From a bacterium (GTDB taxonomy: Bacteria; Bacillota; Clostridia; Lachnospirales; Lachnospiraceae): DNA of 64,000 nt. A program made the translations under genes and the position numbers. A model generated the notes under the pieces. That model was not told the origin of the DNA and made no database searches. It saw only the letters and a list, made by a program, of their open reading frames with translations. The DNA is taken from positions 1-64,000 of the forward strand of contig JAUNJY010000014.1 of assembly GCA_030535455.1 (NCBI GenBank). Reading direction: 5' to 3'. This document shows, one piece after another, positions 52,911 through 61,904 of the stretch. The stretch's first letter is position 1; each line of letters starts with the position of its first letter.

Positions 52911-52939
52911 TTGCTATCTTTGGCTTTGTATGGTATCAT
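52911..52939 (+). promoter_or_regulatory. Promoter of mtnN
   Basis: TTGCTA (52911-52916), 17 bases, TATCAT (52934-52939). Confidence 0.7.
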
Positions 52940-53004
52940 ATTCGAAAAGTGAGTCATACTTAATAAAAACACAATTTATAAATAACAAGTGAGGGTATAT
53001 CCAA

Positions 53005-53703
53005 ATGAAAATAGGTATTATTGGCGCAATGGAAATCGAAGTAACTACATTAAAGAGCAGAATGAATGTAGAACGTGTAGTTACTAAGGCATCCATGGAA
53101 TTTAATGAAGGAACGTTAGAAGGAAAAGAAGTTGTCGTTGTAAGAAGCGGTATCGGCAAAGTAAATGCTGCAGTATGTGCACAAATCCTTGTAGACGTAT
53201 TTAATGTAGATATCATTATCAATAGTGGTATTGCAGGTGGAATTCATGATGAAATCGAAATTGGAGATCTTGTAATCTCTAAAGACGTACTTCACCATGA
53301 TATGGATGCGACAGGATTTGGTTATGGATTAGGAGTAATTCCTCAAATGGAATGTTCCGATTTCGTAGCAGATCAAGAATTAGTAGAATTAGCACAAGAA
53401 GTATGCAAGGAAGTGGATCCTTCTATTACAACACGTGTTGGACGTATCGTTACAGGAGACCAATTTATCTCAGGTATTGAGAAAAAGACTTGGTTAAAAG
53501 AAAACTTTGGTGGTTACTGTGCGGAAATGGAAGGCGCTGCAATTGCACAAGTTGCGTATTTAAATGATACTCGTTTTGTGATTATCCGTGCAATCTCTGA
53601 TAAAGCAGATAGTACAGCATGTGAAGATTACCCACAATTTGAAAAGAAAGCAGCAGAACATGCAGTTGCATTAGTAACAGGAATGCTTCGTAAACTTGCA
53701 TAG
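53005..53703 (+). CDS. mtnN: 5'-methylthioadenosine/S-adenosylhomocysteine nucleosidase
   Basis: This 232-residue nucleosidase cleaves MTA and SAH, freeing adenine and recycling the product of SAM-dependent reactions. It has the N-terminal GIIGAMEIEV (catalytic Glu about residue 11), NSGIAGGI (about 75-82), VTGDQFI, MEMEGAAIAQVA (about 172-183) and RAISDKAD with the catalytic Asp (about 198). It complements the metK function in the same window. A strong terminator follows at 53780-53828. Confidence 0.95.
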   Translation: MKIGIIGAMEIEVTTLKSRMNVERVVTKASMEFNEGTLEGKEVVVVRSGIGKVNAAVCAQILVDVFNVDIIINSGIAGGIHDEIEIGDLVISKDVLHHDMDATGFGYGLGVIPQMECSDFVADQELVELAQEVCKEVDPSITTRVGRIVTGDQFISGIEKKTWLKENFGGYCAEMEGAAIAQVAYLNDTRFVIIRAISDKADSTACEDYPQFEKKAAEHAVALVTGMLRKLA

Positions 53704-53779
53704 TTGTAGCCACCAGATTTGGTGCTAGGGAAGTGTATGTTCCATATACTTTATTTAAATATTAAAAAAATTTTTCTTT

Positions 53780-53828
53780 AATGCGTAGAATTCTACAGAC
53801 TATTATGTAGAATTCTACGCATTTTTTT
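53780..53828. terminator. Very strong terminator after mtnN
   Basis: An 18-base perfect stem, AATGCGTAGAATTCTACA with TGTAGAATTCTACGCATT, has an eight-base loop and is followed by T. Confidence 0.92.
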
Positions 53829-53958
53829 AATTATCAGAATAATTAATGCATTTGTACGGTATTCTTGTCAATCGATTCTGTTTGCTTGTCCTTGTTTTTG
53901 GGGGTAAACTCAAATCATAGTATGAGTAAAAAACTGGGTTAAAAGCAGGAGGTATCGT

Positions 53959-54975
53959 ATGGTTCAAGAGTGGTTTGAGAACAACATATTCACTTACATC
54001 GTATTAGGTATATTTGCGGCTGGTTTTTTGATGAAATGTTTAATTTCCCTAAAATACCGAACTCTAATTCGAGCTTCAAAACGAATGGGCACATCGAAGA
54101 ATAAGTTAATGCGTGTGCTTCGCTTAAAATTTGAAACTTGTTATAAAATAAAACTGGGTGTTAATAATGTGGATACTTTTGTGGATAAGTATGTATATAG
54201 ACATCGTTTTTGCGGCATAAAGTTATACACATGGGAAACGATAAGTGGGGAATTTGTTATTCTTTGTACATTAGTAGCCTCTATATTTGCCTTACTTGGA
54301 GTTTTTTATGATTGTGGAAGGAATCAGATTTTATCCACATTGGCTGTGGGTGTTTTAAGTTCGGCAGTGTTAGTGGCTGTTGATTTTGTCATTAATCTTC
54401 GTATGAAACGTCTGGTCCTTCGTACCAATATAAAGGATTATTTAGAGAATTTCTTAAAAGCAAGACTAGAAAGCGATGAATTTAGTGCAGAGCTTTTAGA
54501 TCAATATAAGAAAGAATACTTTGATATGCCAAAAGCTGCAGCAGAAGTTAAACTAACGAGAAAGCAAAGAAGAGAACAAGCAAAACAAGCAAAACAAGAG
54601 AAACGGATCAAAGCTGCCGAAATGAAGGCAAGAAAGAAAGAGAAACAAGAAGTAGATCCAGGAATCAAACGCAGGGAAGCAAAAAAGAAAGAATTAAAAG
54701 AACTGATTGCTGCAGACAAACAAAAGAAGCAAATGAGGCAGATGAAAGAGAAGGCATCTGTGAAGGCAGTGGCTGCAGTGGCTGAACCAGTCGTTGAGGA
54801 AAAGCCGGTTAATGTGAAGGAAGAAATTGCAGTCAGCGAATTCGAACGCTATAAATCAGCAAATAAGAAAGTGAATGTAAAGAAACAGTTAAAAGAGCCA
54901 TCCATCGTTATGGATGACATTACTGAGGAAGAGGCAAAAGTCATTGAAGATATCTTGAAAGAGTATTTATTGTAG
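53959..54975 (+). CDS. Uncharacterised membrane protein with a long basic coiled coil
   Basis: I do not recognise this 338-residue protein. It has one transmembrane helix at the N terminus (about residues 11-29), a cytoplasmic segment, and two further helices at about 95-120 and 125-145. From about 190 to 265 it is a highly charged, Lys/Arg/Glu/Ala-rich helix (RKQRREQAKQAKQEKRIKAA), followed by an acidic tail. This could be a membrane-anchored scaffold. A ribosome site CAGGAGG precedes the ATG. It is alone between the mtnN terminator and pgi. Confidence 0.65.
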   Translation: MVQEWFENNIFTYIVLGIFAAGFLMKCLISLKYRTLIRASKRMGTSKNKLMRVLRLKFETCYKIKLGVNNVDTFVDKYVYRHRFCGIKLYTWETISGEFVILCTLVASIFALLGVFYDCGRNQILSTLAVGVLSSAVLVAVDFVINLRMKRLVLRTNIKDYLENFLKARLESDEFSAELLDQYKKEYFDMPKAAAEVKLTRKQRREQAKQAKQEKRIKAAEMKARKKEKQEVDPGIKRREAKKKELKELIAADKQKKQMRQMKEKASVKAVAAVAEPVVEEKPVNVKEEIAVSEFERYKSANKKVNVKKQLKEPSIVMDDITEEEAKVIEDILKEYLL

Positions 54976-55133
54976 GCTGATTTTTCAGTATCCTAATTTC
55001 TCTAAAAAATGAGATAAAATTACTATAATATAACAAATATGGATAATATATTTAGTTTTAATGTTGATAATACCTGCTTATTTTGTTAGAATATACTATA
55101 ACAGTTTAGTAAAATCAAAGGAGTGTAGGTATA

Positions 55134-56483
55134 ATGTTAAAACAAGTACGATTTGATTATTCAACAGCTAAAGATTTTGTTACTGACAGTGAACTTGAGA
55201 TGATAAAAGACATTGCTGAAGGAGCTAAGACAAAGTTACTGAATAAGTCTGGCGCCGGAAATGACTTTTTGGGTTGGATTGATCTTCCTGTAAATTATGA
55301 CAGGGTTGAATTTGATAGAATTCAAAAGGCAGCTGCTAAAATTCAGAGTGATTCTGAAGTGCTTATTGTAATTGGTATTGGTGGTTCTTACTTAGGCGCT
55401 AGAGCAGCAATTGATTTCTTAGGTCATAGTTTTTATAACAATGTGTCAAAGGAACTTCGTAAAGCTCCTGAAATCTATTATGTTGGTAACAGCATCAGTA
55501 GTACTTATATCAAACATCTATTAGATGTTGTTGGGGATAGAGACTATTCAATTAATGTAATCAGTAAATCTGGTACAACAACAGAGCCTGCAATTGCATT
55601 CCGTATCTTTAAGAAACACTTAGAAGAAAAATACGGAAAAGCAGAAGCAGCTAAGAGAATTTATGCAACAACAGATAAATCTAAGGGAGCATTAAAGAAT
55701 TTAGCAGATGCTGAAGGATATGAAAGCTTTGTAGTTCCAGATGATGTTGGAGGACGTTTCTCAGTATTAACAGCAGTTGGTTTATTACCAATCGCAGCAA
55801 GCGGTGCAGACATCAAAGCATTAATGGATGGAGCTGCAGCAATGAGAGAACGTTGTATCAACAATAAGTTTGAGGAAAATGATTCTGTTCTTTATGCAGC
55901 AAGCCGTAATATCTTATTAAGAAAAAATAAGAGTATTGAAATTCTTTGTAACTATGAGCCATCCTTACATTATACAAATGAATGGTGGAAACAGTTATAT
56001 GGCGAAAGTGAAGGAAAAGACAGCAAAGGTATTTTCCCAGCAGCGGTTGATTTAACAACAGATCTTCACTCCATGGGTCAGTTTATCCAAGATGGCCAAA
56101 GAACTATGTTTGAAACAGTTCTTGAAATCGAACAGCCAACTTGTGATTTAACAATTGAAGAAGAAGAGGTTGATCTTGATGGATTAAACTACTTAGCTGG
56201 AAAATCCATTGATTTTGTTAATAAATGCGCCATGAGAGGTACAAGACTTGCTCATACAGATGGTAATGTTCCTAACTTCTTAGTGAAAATTCCATCTCAA
56301 GACGAGTTCTCCCTTGGTCAGTTATTCTATTTCTTTGAATTCGCAGTAGGCGTTAGTGGATATATCTTAGGTGTAAATCCATTTAATCAGCCAGGTGTTG
56401 AAAGCTATAAGAAAAACATGTTTGCATTACTTGGTAAACCAGGTTTTGAAAAAGAACGTGAAGAATTAGAGAAGAGACTTTAA
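55134..56483 (+). CDS. pgi: Glucose-6-phosphate isomerase
   Basis: This 449-residue enzyme interconverts glucose-6-phosphate and fructose-6-phosphate. It has [11 protein letters not shown] (about residues 80-90), [12 protein letters not shown] (about 142-153), [12 protein letters not shown] and [12 protein letters not shown]. The short form, under 460 residues, is usual in Firmicutes. A ribosome site AAGGAG precedes the ATG. A phosphofructokinase gene lies 4.3 kb downstream. Confidence 0.96.
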   Translation: MLKQVRFDYSTAKDFVTDSELEMIKDIAEGAKTKLLNKSGAGNDFLGWIDLPVNYDRVEFDRIQKAAAKIQSDSEVLIVIGIGGSYLGARAAIDFLGHSFYNNVSKELRKAPEIYYVGNSISSTYIKHLLDVVGDRDYSINVISKSGTTTEPAIAFRIFKKHLEEKYGKAEAAKRIYATTDKSKGALKNLADAEGYESFVVPDDVGGRFSVLTAVGLLPIAASGADIKALMDGAAAMRERCINNKFEENDSVLYAASRNILLRKNKSIEILCNYEPSLHYTNEWWKQLYGESEGKDSKGIFPAAVDLTTDLHSMGQFIQDGQRTMFETVLEIEQPTCDLTIEEEEVDLDGLNYLAGKSIDFVNKCAMRGTRLAHTDGNVPNFLVKIPSQDEFSLGQLFYFFEFAVGVSGYILGVNPFNQPGVESYKKNMFALLGKPGFEKEREELEKRL

Positions 56484-56498
56484 TCTTTTAAATAATAA

Positions 56499-56536
56499 AA
56501 AGGCCCATAAGCTGTTTAGTGCTTATGGGCCTTTTC
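56499..56536. terminator. Bidirectional terminator between pgi and the M15-like gene
   Basis: AAAAGGCCCATAAGC pairs with GCTTATGGGCCTTTT around an eight-base loop. Confidence 0.92.
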
Positions 56537-56541
56537 TCTGG

Positions 56542-57150
56542 TTAAATATGTTCAAAATGCTGATAGTCTTTGCTGTCAGTCCAGTCACCACCCCAAGTAA
56601 ATCCATATTTAAGAAAGATAGTATAGCAAGCGTCATTCTTTTTTATATAGTAAGGGTTATTTTCTGTCCGATCTGCATATGCGGCCCCTTCTGGTGGTAA
56701 AATACGTTCTTTTCCGTCGACTGTTTTAATATAAGGATTATAAAGTGGATTAATATCTAAGGCCAATCCTTTACTGTGATTTGAGAGAATTGTGGTACTG
56801 TCAATATAACGATAGTTAAAGGCAGAAGAGTTATTGTCGGTCATGGAAAGAATATCGTCCGCACCGTAGGCATCGATTAATACCATTTTTTCAATTGGAT
56901 ATCCAATTTGAAATAATTCCTTAAATGCATTTAGCGTATCTTCTGCAATTCTGGAATTTACAATTAATTCACCAATACAGATCTCATTTGAGAAATTTAC
57001 ATATGGTATTGTCAGATAGGATAATTCATCAAGAGAAATATCTGGATTTGCCTTGTAGGAGATATTCCATATTCTTCGTCTTATTTCCGGCGTGATTGAG
57101 GAAATCGTAAATTTACATTGGTAATTCTTTATATCATCAGCAAAGCTCAT
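56542..57150 (-). CDS. Putative M15-family peptidase (D-Ala-D-Ala carboxypeptidase-like)
   Basis: This 202-residue protein shows the M15 zinc motifs: SNHSKGLALDINPL (about residues 122-135, with His and Asp ligands) and YQHFE near the C terminus (third ligand). M15 enzymes cut peptidoglycan peptides. No signal peptide or membrane helix is present (it starts MSFADDIKNYQCK), which is odd for a wall enzyme; it could be a spore or phage-type lysin, or be released otherwise. AAGGAGG precedes the ATG. It is probably co-transcribed with the small gene 20 bases upstream. Confidence 0.78.
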   Translation of the reverse strand: MSFADDIKNYQCKFTISSITPEIRRRIWNISYKANPDISLDELSYLTIPYVNFSNEICIGELIVNSRIAEDTLNAFKELFQIGYPIEKMVLIDAYGADDILSMTDNNSSAFNYRYIDSTTILSNHSKGLALDINPLYNPYIKTVDGKERILPPEGAAYADRTENNPYYIKKNDACYTIFLKYGFTWGGDWTDSKDYQHFEHI

Positions 57151-57170
57151 AATAGTTGGCCTCCTTATTT

Positions 57171-57440
57171 TTAATCTTCTTCGATTACTTGAATTTCTAA
57201 ATAGTCGAAATCGATGGCTTCCATAAAATTATCTTGGGTAAATCTTGTTTTATCATGTCGTTTGAAATCATCGATCGTTGCTTGTAACCAAATCGGTTTG
57301 GATAGATCGAAGTTATAGCAGATTTCATCGATAGCATGATAAATTTTTCGTGTACGGTTCAATGTTAAATCATCATTTTCTACAACCATATCACATTGCA
57401 TGCGATTATCTTTAAAAACTTTTGCCCATAAGCGAAACAT
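57171..57440 (-). CDS. Small uncharacterised protein
   Basis: I do not recognise this 89-residue protein. It has no membrane helix, one TRKIYHAIDEICYNFDLSKP segment and an acidic end. The start ATG follows AAGGA by about nine bases. It precedes the M15-type gene on the same strand and is divergent from niaR, with two palindromes in between. Confidence 0.6.
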   Translation of the reverse strand: MFRLWAKVFKDNRMQCDMVVENDDLTLNRTRKIYHAIDEICYNFDLSKPIWLQATIDDFKRHDKTRFTQDNFMEAIDFDYLEIQVIEED

Positions 57441-57467
57441 TTTAGTAGTCCTTTCTATTTATGGATT

Positions 57468-57502
57468 GTCTACTGTATAGACTTATTGTTAACTAAGTTA
57501 AC
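57468..57502. promoter_or_regulatory. Two palindromes between the small gene and niaR, candidate operators
   Basis: GTCTA-CTGTA-TAGAC (57468-57482) and GTTAAC-TAA-GTTAAC (57488-57502) lie in the divergent intergenic region. Either could bind NiaR for autoregulation or control of the divergent pair. No experimental consensus was checked. Confidence 0.4.
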
Positions 57503-57580
57503 ACCGATTATAGCATGAAAATATGGCATGGACAACTAGTAGCACTATTGATATGATTATATTATTAGGAAAGGAACGAT

Positions 57581-58102
57581 ATGCAGATGGATGGAAAAGA
57601 AAGAAGAGATAAGATTGTGGAACTGCTTGGTTCTTCAGCAGATGCCATTTCAGGCAACCAGCTGGCAAAGATATTAGGTGTAAGCAGACAGGTCGTTGTG
57701 CAGGATATTGCATTGCTCCGTGCAACGAATAAAAATATAATTTCGACAACAAGAGGCTATATGCTTTATATAGTAGAGGATTTAAAGGCAACAAGAAGCT
57801 TTTTGGTAAGACATACAACAGAACAGATCGAGGACGAGCTTTGTGTTATCGTTGATAATGGTGGAAAAGTACTGGATGTTACCGTAATGCATGATATTTA
57901 TGGGCAGATACAGGCAGATTTGATCATTAAGACAAGACAGGAAGTTTATGAGTTTGTGGAAAAGGTTAAGACAAAACGTACAGTGCCTCTAAAAGAATTG
58001 ACGGATGGAATCCATGTCCATACAGTTGAGGCAGATTCAGAAAATGTTTTAGATCGCATCGAAGATGCATTAAGAGAAAGAGGCTTTTTAGTTACAGAAT
58101 AA
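57581..58102 (+). CDS. niaR: NiaR-type transcriptional repressor of NAD synthesis (HTH plus 3H domain)
   Basis: This 173-residue protein has an N-terminal winged helix (about residues 5-60; ISGNQLAKILGVSRQVVVQDIALLR) followed by a 3H domain with histidines in MHDIYGQI and GIHVHTV. NiaR (YrxA) represses niacin uptake and NAD biosynthesis genes when nicotinate is available. The start ATG follows AGGAAAGGA. The next gene, 47 bases downstream, is a IIC-type permease, and no NAD gene is adjacent. Confidence 0.9.
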   Translation: MQMDGKERRDKIVELLGSSADAISGNQLAKILGVSRQVVVQDIALLRATNKNIISTTRGYMLYIVEDLKATRSFLVRHTTEQIEDELCVIVDNGGKVLDVTVMHDIYGQIQADLIIKTRQEVYEFVEKVKTKRTVPLKELTDGIHVHTVEADSENVLDRIEDALRERGFLVTE

Positions 58103-58149
58103 AACAATATTACTTTTGAGTCTTGTACAGTTCATGGAGGAAAAACAAA

Positions 58150-59211
58150 ATGAATAAGTTTGTGAAGTGGTTAGAACGAATTTTTATTGATGGATTAAGT
58201 GGGATGGCTCTAGGGCTGTTTGCAACATTGATTGTGGGAACGATTATAAAGCAGGTAGCGCCATTGTTTCCGAGTGATATTGCAGGTTACATAACCATGG
58301 TTGGTGCAATGGCCAGCTGTCTGACAGGTGCAGGTATAGGATGCGGTGTGGCATATAAGTTTAAGGAGAGTCCTTTAGTTGTTGTTTCCGCAGCAGTTGC
58401 AGGTATGATTGGGGCACAGGCCAAAATAATGGTCGCAGGTACGTTGCTAACAAAGACAGGAATTGCCCTTTCTACTGGTGACCCATTAGGTGCATTTATC
58501 GCAGCATACGTAGCAATTGAGATAGGACACTTTGTGTCAGGAAAGACAAGTGTGGATATATTGGTTACCCCTATTTTAAGCATAGGGTCAGGAGCGTTGG
58601 TAGGCATCTTATTGGGACCTAAGATTACGGCTATGATGAATAGCCTCGGAACCATTATTACATGGGCAACGGAGCAGAGACCATTCTTAATGGGAGTTGT
58701 TATATCTGTAATAATGGGAATGGCGTTAACTTTGCCAATTAGTTCGGCAGCATTGGGAATTATTCTTAGCCTTCATGGACTTCCGGCAGGTGCGGCAACA
58801 GTGGGCTGTTGTGTAAATATGATAGGATTTGCAGTTATTAGCTATCGAGAGAATGGAATTGGAGGCTTATTAGGACAAGGGCTTGGTACGAGCATGCTCC
58901 AAATTCCTAACATAGTAAGAAAGCCAATTATCTGGCTTCCGGTAATTCTGACAAGTGCCATATTAGGACCGGTATCTACACTTTTATTTAAAATGACAAA
59001 TAATAGTGTGGGATCGGGTATGGGAACTGCCGGTCTAGTAGGGCAAATTCAGACATATAGCAGTATGGTAGGTGTAGATGGGGCTGTAATTACATTACTT
59101 AAGATTGCCATCTTACACTTTGTATTACCGCCAGCATTATGTCTGACTTTTTCTGAATTTATGCGAAAAAAGGGCTGGATTAAAAATGGAGATTTAAAAT
59201 TAGAACTTTAG
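58150..59211 (+). CDS. PTS-IIC-like permease (PTS_IIC_2 type)
   Basis: This hydrophobic protein of about 353 residues, with roughly nine membrane segments, looks like the PTS_IIC_2 family (GLFATLIVGTIIKQ, SGKTSVDILVTP, ISSAALGIILSLHGL). No IIA or IIB gene is close, so phosphorylation-coupled transport is doubtful. I start at ATG 58150, nine bases after GGAGG; the track of in-frame codons before it has no ribosome site. Because niaR lies 47 bases upstream on the same strand, a role in niacin or NAD precursor transport is conceivable. This is inference. Confidence 0.72.
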   Translation: MNKFVKWLERIFIDGLSGMALGLFATLIVGTIIKQVAPLFPSDIAGYITMVGAMASCLTGAGIGCGVAYKFKESPLVVVSAAVAGMIGAQAKIMVAGTLLTKTGIALSTGDPLGAFIAAYVAIEIGHFVSGKTSVDILVTPILSIGSGALVGILLGPKITAMMNSLGTIITWATEQRPFLMGVVISVIMGMALTLPISSAALGIILSLHGLPAGAATVGCCVNMIGFAVISYRENGIGGLLGQGLGTSMLQIPNIVRKPIIWLPVILTSAILGPVSTLLFKMTNNSVGSGMGTAGLVGQIQTYSSMVGVDGAVITLLKIAILHFVLPPALCLTFSEFMRKKGWIKNGDLKLEL

Positions 59212-59217
59212 TCAATG

Positions 59218-59255
59218 TGGTCAATTTCCTGAAGGAAGGGAGATTGACCATTTTT
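59218..59255 (+). terminator. Terminator after the permease gene
   Basis: TGGTCAAT pairs with ATTGACCA, with TTCC/GGAA inside, followed by five T. Confidence 0.8.
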
Positions 59256-59404
59256 AGTTGATAGAAAAACAATTATAATTCTCGAAAAGAAGATAAGGTT
59301 GTAAAAAAATGTATAAATAGGTATAATATAGAAGTTAAGATTTGATATCATAAAGCTCTTGCAAACAGATTATCAATCTAATAATAACGGGAATGGAGTT
59401 ATAA

Positions 59405-60694
59405 GTGTTTATGAAGAAGGGGAAACAAAGAAAACTGCTTGTCTTACTGCTTTCGATCTTAGCCGCAGTAGTAGTTGTATTTACCGTAGTGAATATTTTT
59501 TCACTGAAAGAGGGACAAAACAAGACAAGTTATGTTAAACAGGAGACAACAAAGCAGCCCGCATTAGGACAAAATGCAGCAACTGCTTCACCAAAACAAA
59601 ATACCACGCCGAAGGCAGATGCGACGCCAAGTGCTAAGCCTGCAGAGACAAAGTCACCACAGGCCGGTGATGGAGAAGAACATGAAGTATCCTTATTGGC
59701 AGTGGGAGATGATTTAATACATACCCAAGTTATTTCAAGTGGAAAACGTAACGACGGAACTTACAATTTTGATCATTTATATAAAAACCTAAAAGGAGAC
59801 ATTTCTAATGCTGATATTGCAGTTGTAAATCAAGAAACTGTATTAGGCGGAAAATCATTAGGATACTCTGGATATCCTACATTTAATTCTCCAACAGAAG
59901 TGGGAGACGCATTGGTTAAGGCTGGATTTGACGTAGTATTGCAGGCAACAAATCACAGTATGGATAAAGGTGAGAAGGGGCTTCAGAATACACTGGATTA
60001 CTGGAAGACAAAAAAGGGAATTACCGTGCTTGGTGCTAATGAGACGAAGAAGGAGCAGGATACGGTAAAAGTAGTTGAGAAAAATGGAATTAAGATTGCG
60101 ATGCTTAATTATACATATGGTCTAAATGGACTACCTTTGCCATCAGACCGTAAGTACATGGTTAATTTATTAGATGAGAAAAAGATTAAGAAAGATATTG
60201 CTAAGGCAAAAGAAGTCTCTGATTTTATTGTAGTATTTGTGCATTGGGGAACAGAATATGAATATGAGCCGGACTCTGAGCAGAAGAAGTATACAAAAGT
60301 GTTTGCAGAAGCAGGAGTGGATCTTGTAATTGGATCCCATCCGCATGTTATTGAGCCGGTAGAATGGGTAAATGGTTTGGATGGACATAAGATGTTAGTA
60401 TATTACTCTTTGGGCAACTTTGTATCGGGACAGTCTGAGGTGCCTCGTATGCTTGGAGGGCTTGCAAAAGTCACAATTCATAAGAGTGCAGATGGAAAGA
60501 CCACAATTAAGGATGCATCGGTGACTCCAACAGTGACCCATTTTAGTTCGTCCTATAAGGCATATACTGTATACAAGCTATCAGAATATACCAACAGCCT
60601 TGCCAGTGAACATCGTTTACATGGGAAGGGGCTTACCGTTTCAAAATTACAAAACTTAGCAAAACAGGTATTTGGAGATTGGTATAAGAAATAA
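59405..60694 (+). CDS. CapA-family protein (PgsA/CapA-like)
   Basis: This 429-residue protein is anchored by an N-terminal helix (about residues 11-32), so the rest is outside the cell. A low-complexity Thr/Pro/Lys/Ala linker follows (about 45-90). The metallophosphoesterase-like CapA domain has VGDDLIHT (about 101), NQETVLGG (about 140), HWGTEY (about 280), GSHPHVIEP (about 308) and YSLGNFVSG. Related proteins are needed for poly-gamma-glutamate capsule, but no capB/capC genes are here. The start is GTG after GGAG. Confidence 0.85.
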   Translation: MFMKKGKQRKLLVLLLSILAAVVVVFTVVNIFSLKEGQNKTSYVKQETTKQPALGQNAATASPKQNTTPKADATPSAKPAETKSPQAGDGEEHEVSLLAVGDDLIHTQVISSGKRNDGTYNFDHLYKNLKGDISNADIAVVNQETVLGGKSLGYSGYPTFNSPTEVGDALVKAGFDVVLQATNHSMDKGEKGLQNTLDYWKTKKGITVLGANETKKEQDTVKVVEKNGIKIAMLNYTYGLNGLPLPSDRKYMVNLLDEKKIKKDIAKAKEVSDFIVVFVHWGTEYEYEPDSEQKKYTKVFAEAGVDLVIGSHPHVIEPVEWVNGLDGHKMLVYYSLGNFVSGQSEVPRMLGGLAKVTIHKSADGKTTIKDASVTPTVTHFSSSYKAYTVYKLSEYTNSLASEHRLHGKGLTVSKLQNLAKQVFGDWYKK

Positions 60695-60699
60695 AGCAG

Positions 60700-60743
60700 A
60701 AGCTCTTAATGGAACTTGAAATGGTTCGGTTAAGGGCTTTTGT
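60700..60743 (+). terminator. Terminator after the CapA-like gene
   Basis: AAGCTCTTAA pairs with TTAAGGGCTT around a GGAAC/GTTC inner stem, followed by TTT. Confidence 0.75.
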
Positions 60744-60816
60744 TATTTACAAATATATTGTAAAATATTACTAATGATATTTTTAGGCAAAGTAATCGAG
60801 GAGGTAGCGTAAGGGA

Positions 60817-61890
60817 ATGAAAAAAGTAGGGTTCTTAACCAGCGGAGGAGATTGTCAAAGCTTAAATGCTACAATGAGAGCAACTGTAAAGGCGTTATGC
60901 GATACATATAAAGAGATTCAGATTATTGGAATACTTGATGGTTATAAAGGATTGATATATGGGAATTATATAACTATGTGCGAGAAAGATTTTGAGGGGA
61001 TTTTATCATTGGGAGGTACGATTCTTGGAACTTCCAGACAGCCATTTAAACAAATACAAAGGCTTGAGGAGAATGGATTTGATAAGATAGAGGCAATGGT
61101 AAGAACCTATAATGAACTTGCACTTGACTGTCTGATCATACTTGGTGGAAATGGAAGTCACAAGACTGCAAACCTATTAAGCACCAAGGGTCTTAACATC
61201 ATTACGCTGCCAAAGACCATTGATAATGATATCTGGGGAACGGATGTCACATTTGGATTTTATAGTGCGGTAGATGTGGCAACTTATGCGATAGATTGTA
61301 TACATACAACGGCATCTTCTCATAGCAGGGTGTTTGTTGTAGAGGTTATGGGACACAAGGTCGGATGGCTTACCTTACATGCCGGAGTTGCAGCAGGTGC
61401 AGATGCAATTATCATTCCGGAAATTCCTTATGATATTCATAAGATTGCAGACTTAATAAAGAGGCAAAAAGAAGCAGGAAAGAACTATACCATACTGGCA
61501 GTAGCTGAAGGAGCCAAATCGGTAGAGGACAGCCAGCTTACGAAAAAGGAGTATAAGGAAAAGTTGAAAGGATTGCCATATCCATCAATTTCGTATAAAA
61601 TAGGTGAGGAAATTGAGGCACTTACAGGTGAAGAGGTTCGTATTACCATACCAGGACATATGCAAAGAGGCGGAGGCCCCAATGCGTATGACCGTATCTT
61701 GTCTTCAAGGATGGGGTCTGCAGCGGCAGCCTTTGTAAAAGAAGGCATGTTTGGCTATATGGTTGGAATTCGAAACCATGAGTTGGTACCGGTGCCTTTG
61801 TATGAGGTAGCTGGAAAACTAAAACAAGTTGACCCTGATAGTGCGTTTATAAAAGAAATTAAAGATCTTGGAATAGTATTTGGAGATTAG
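60817..61890 (+). CDS. 6-phosphofructokinase family protein with unusual substrate motif
   Basis: The N terminus of this 357-residue kinase, FLTSGGDCQSLNATMR, has the ATP/PPi loop. The catalytic PKTIDND (about residues 126-132) has a lysine where ATP-type E. coli PfkA has glycine, and the loop usually written GGDGS reads GGNGS (about 108-112), so the Mg-binding aspartate is asparagine. VMGHKVGW, IIIPE and IPGHMQRGG follow. The donor (ATP or PPi) cannot be decided, and a role in glycolysis beside pgi is inferred. dnaX follows 14 bases later. Confidence 0.8.
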   Translation: MKKVGFLTSGGDCQSLNATMRATVKALCDTYKEIQIIGILDGYKGLIYGNYITMCEKDFEGILSLGGTILGTSRQPFKQIQRLEENGFDKIEAMVRTYNELALDCLIILGGNGSHKTANLLSTKGLNIITLPKTIDNDIWGTDVTFGFYSAVDVATYAIDCIHTTASSHSRVFVVEVMGHKVGWLTLHAGVAAGADAIIIPEIPYDIHKIADLIKRQKEAGKNYTILAVAEGAKSVEDSQLTKKEYKEKLKGLPYPSISYKIGEEIEALTGEEVRITIPGHMQRGGGPNAYDRILSSRMGSAAAAFVKEGMFGYMVGIRNHELVPVPLYEVAGKLKQVDPDSAFIKEIKDLGIVFGD

Positions 61891-61904
61891 AAAGAGGGTA
61901 AATT

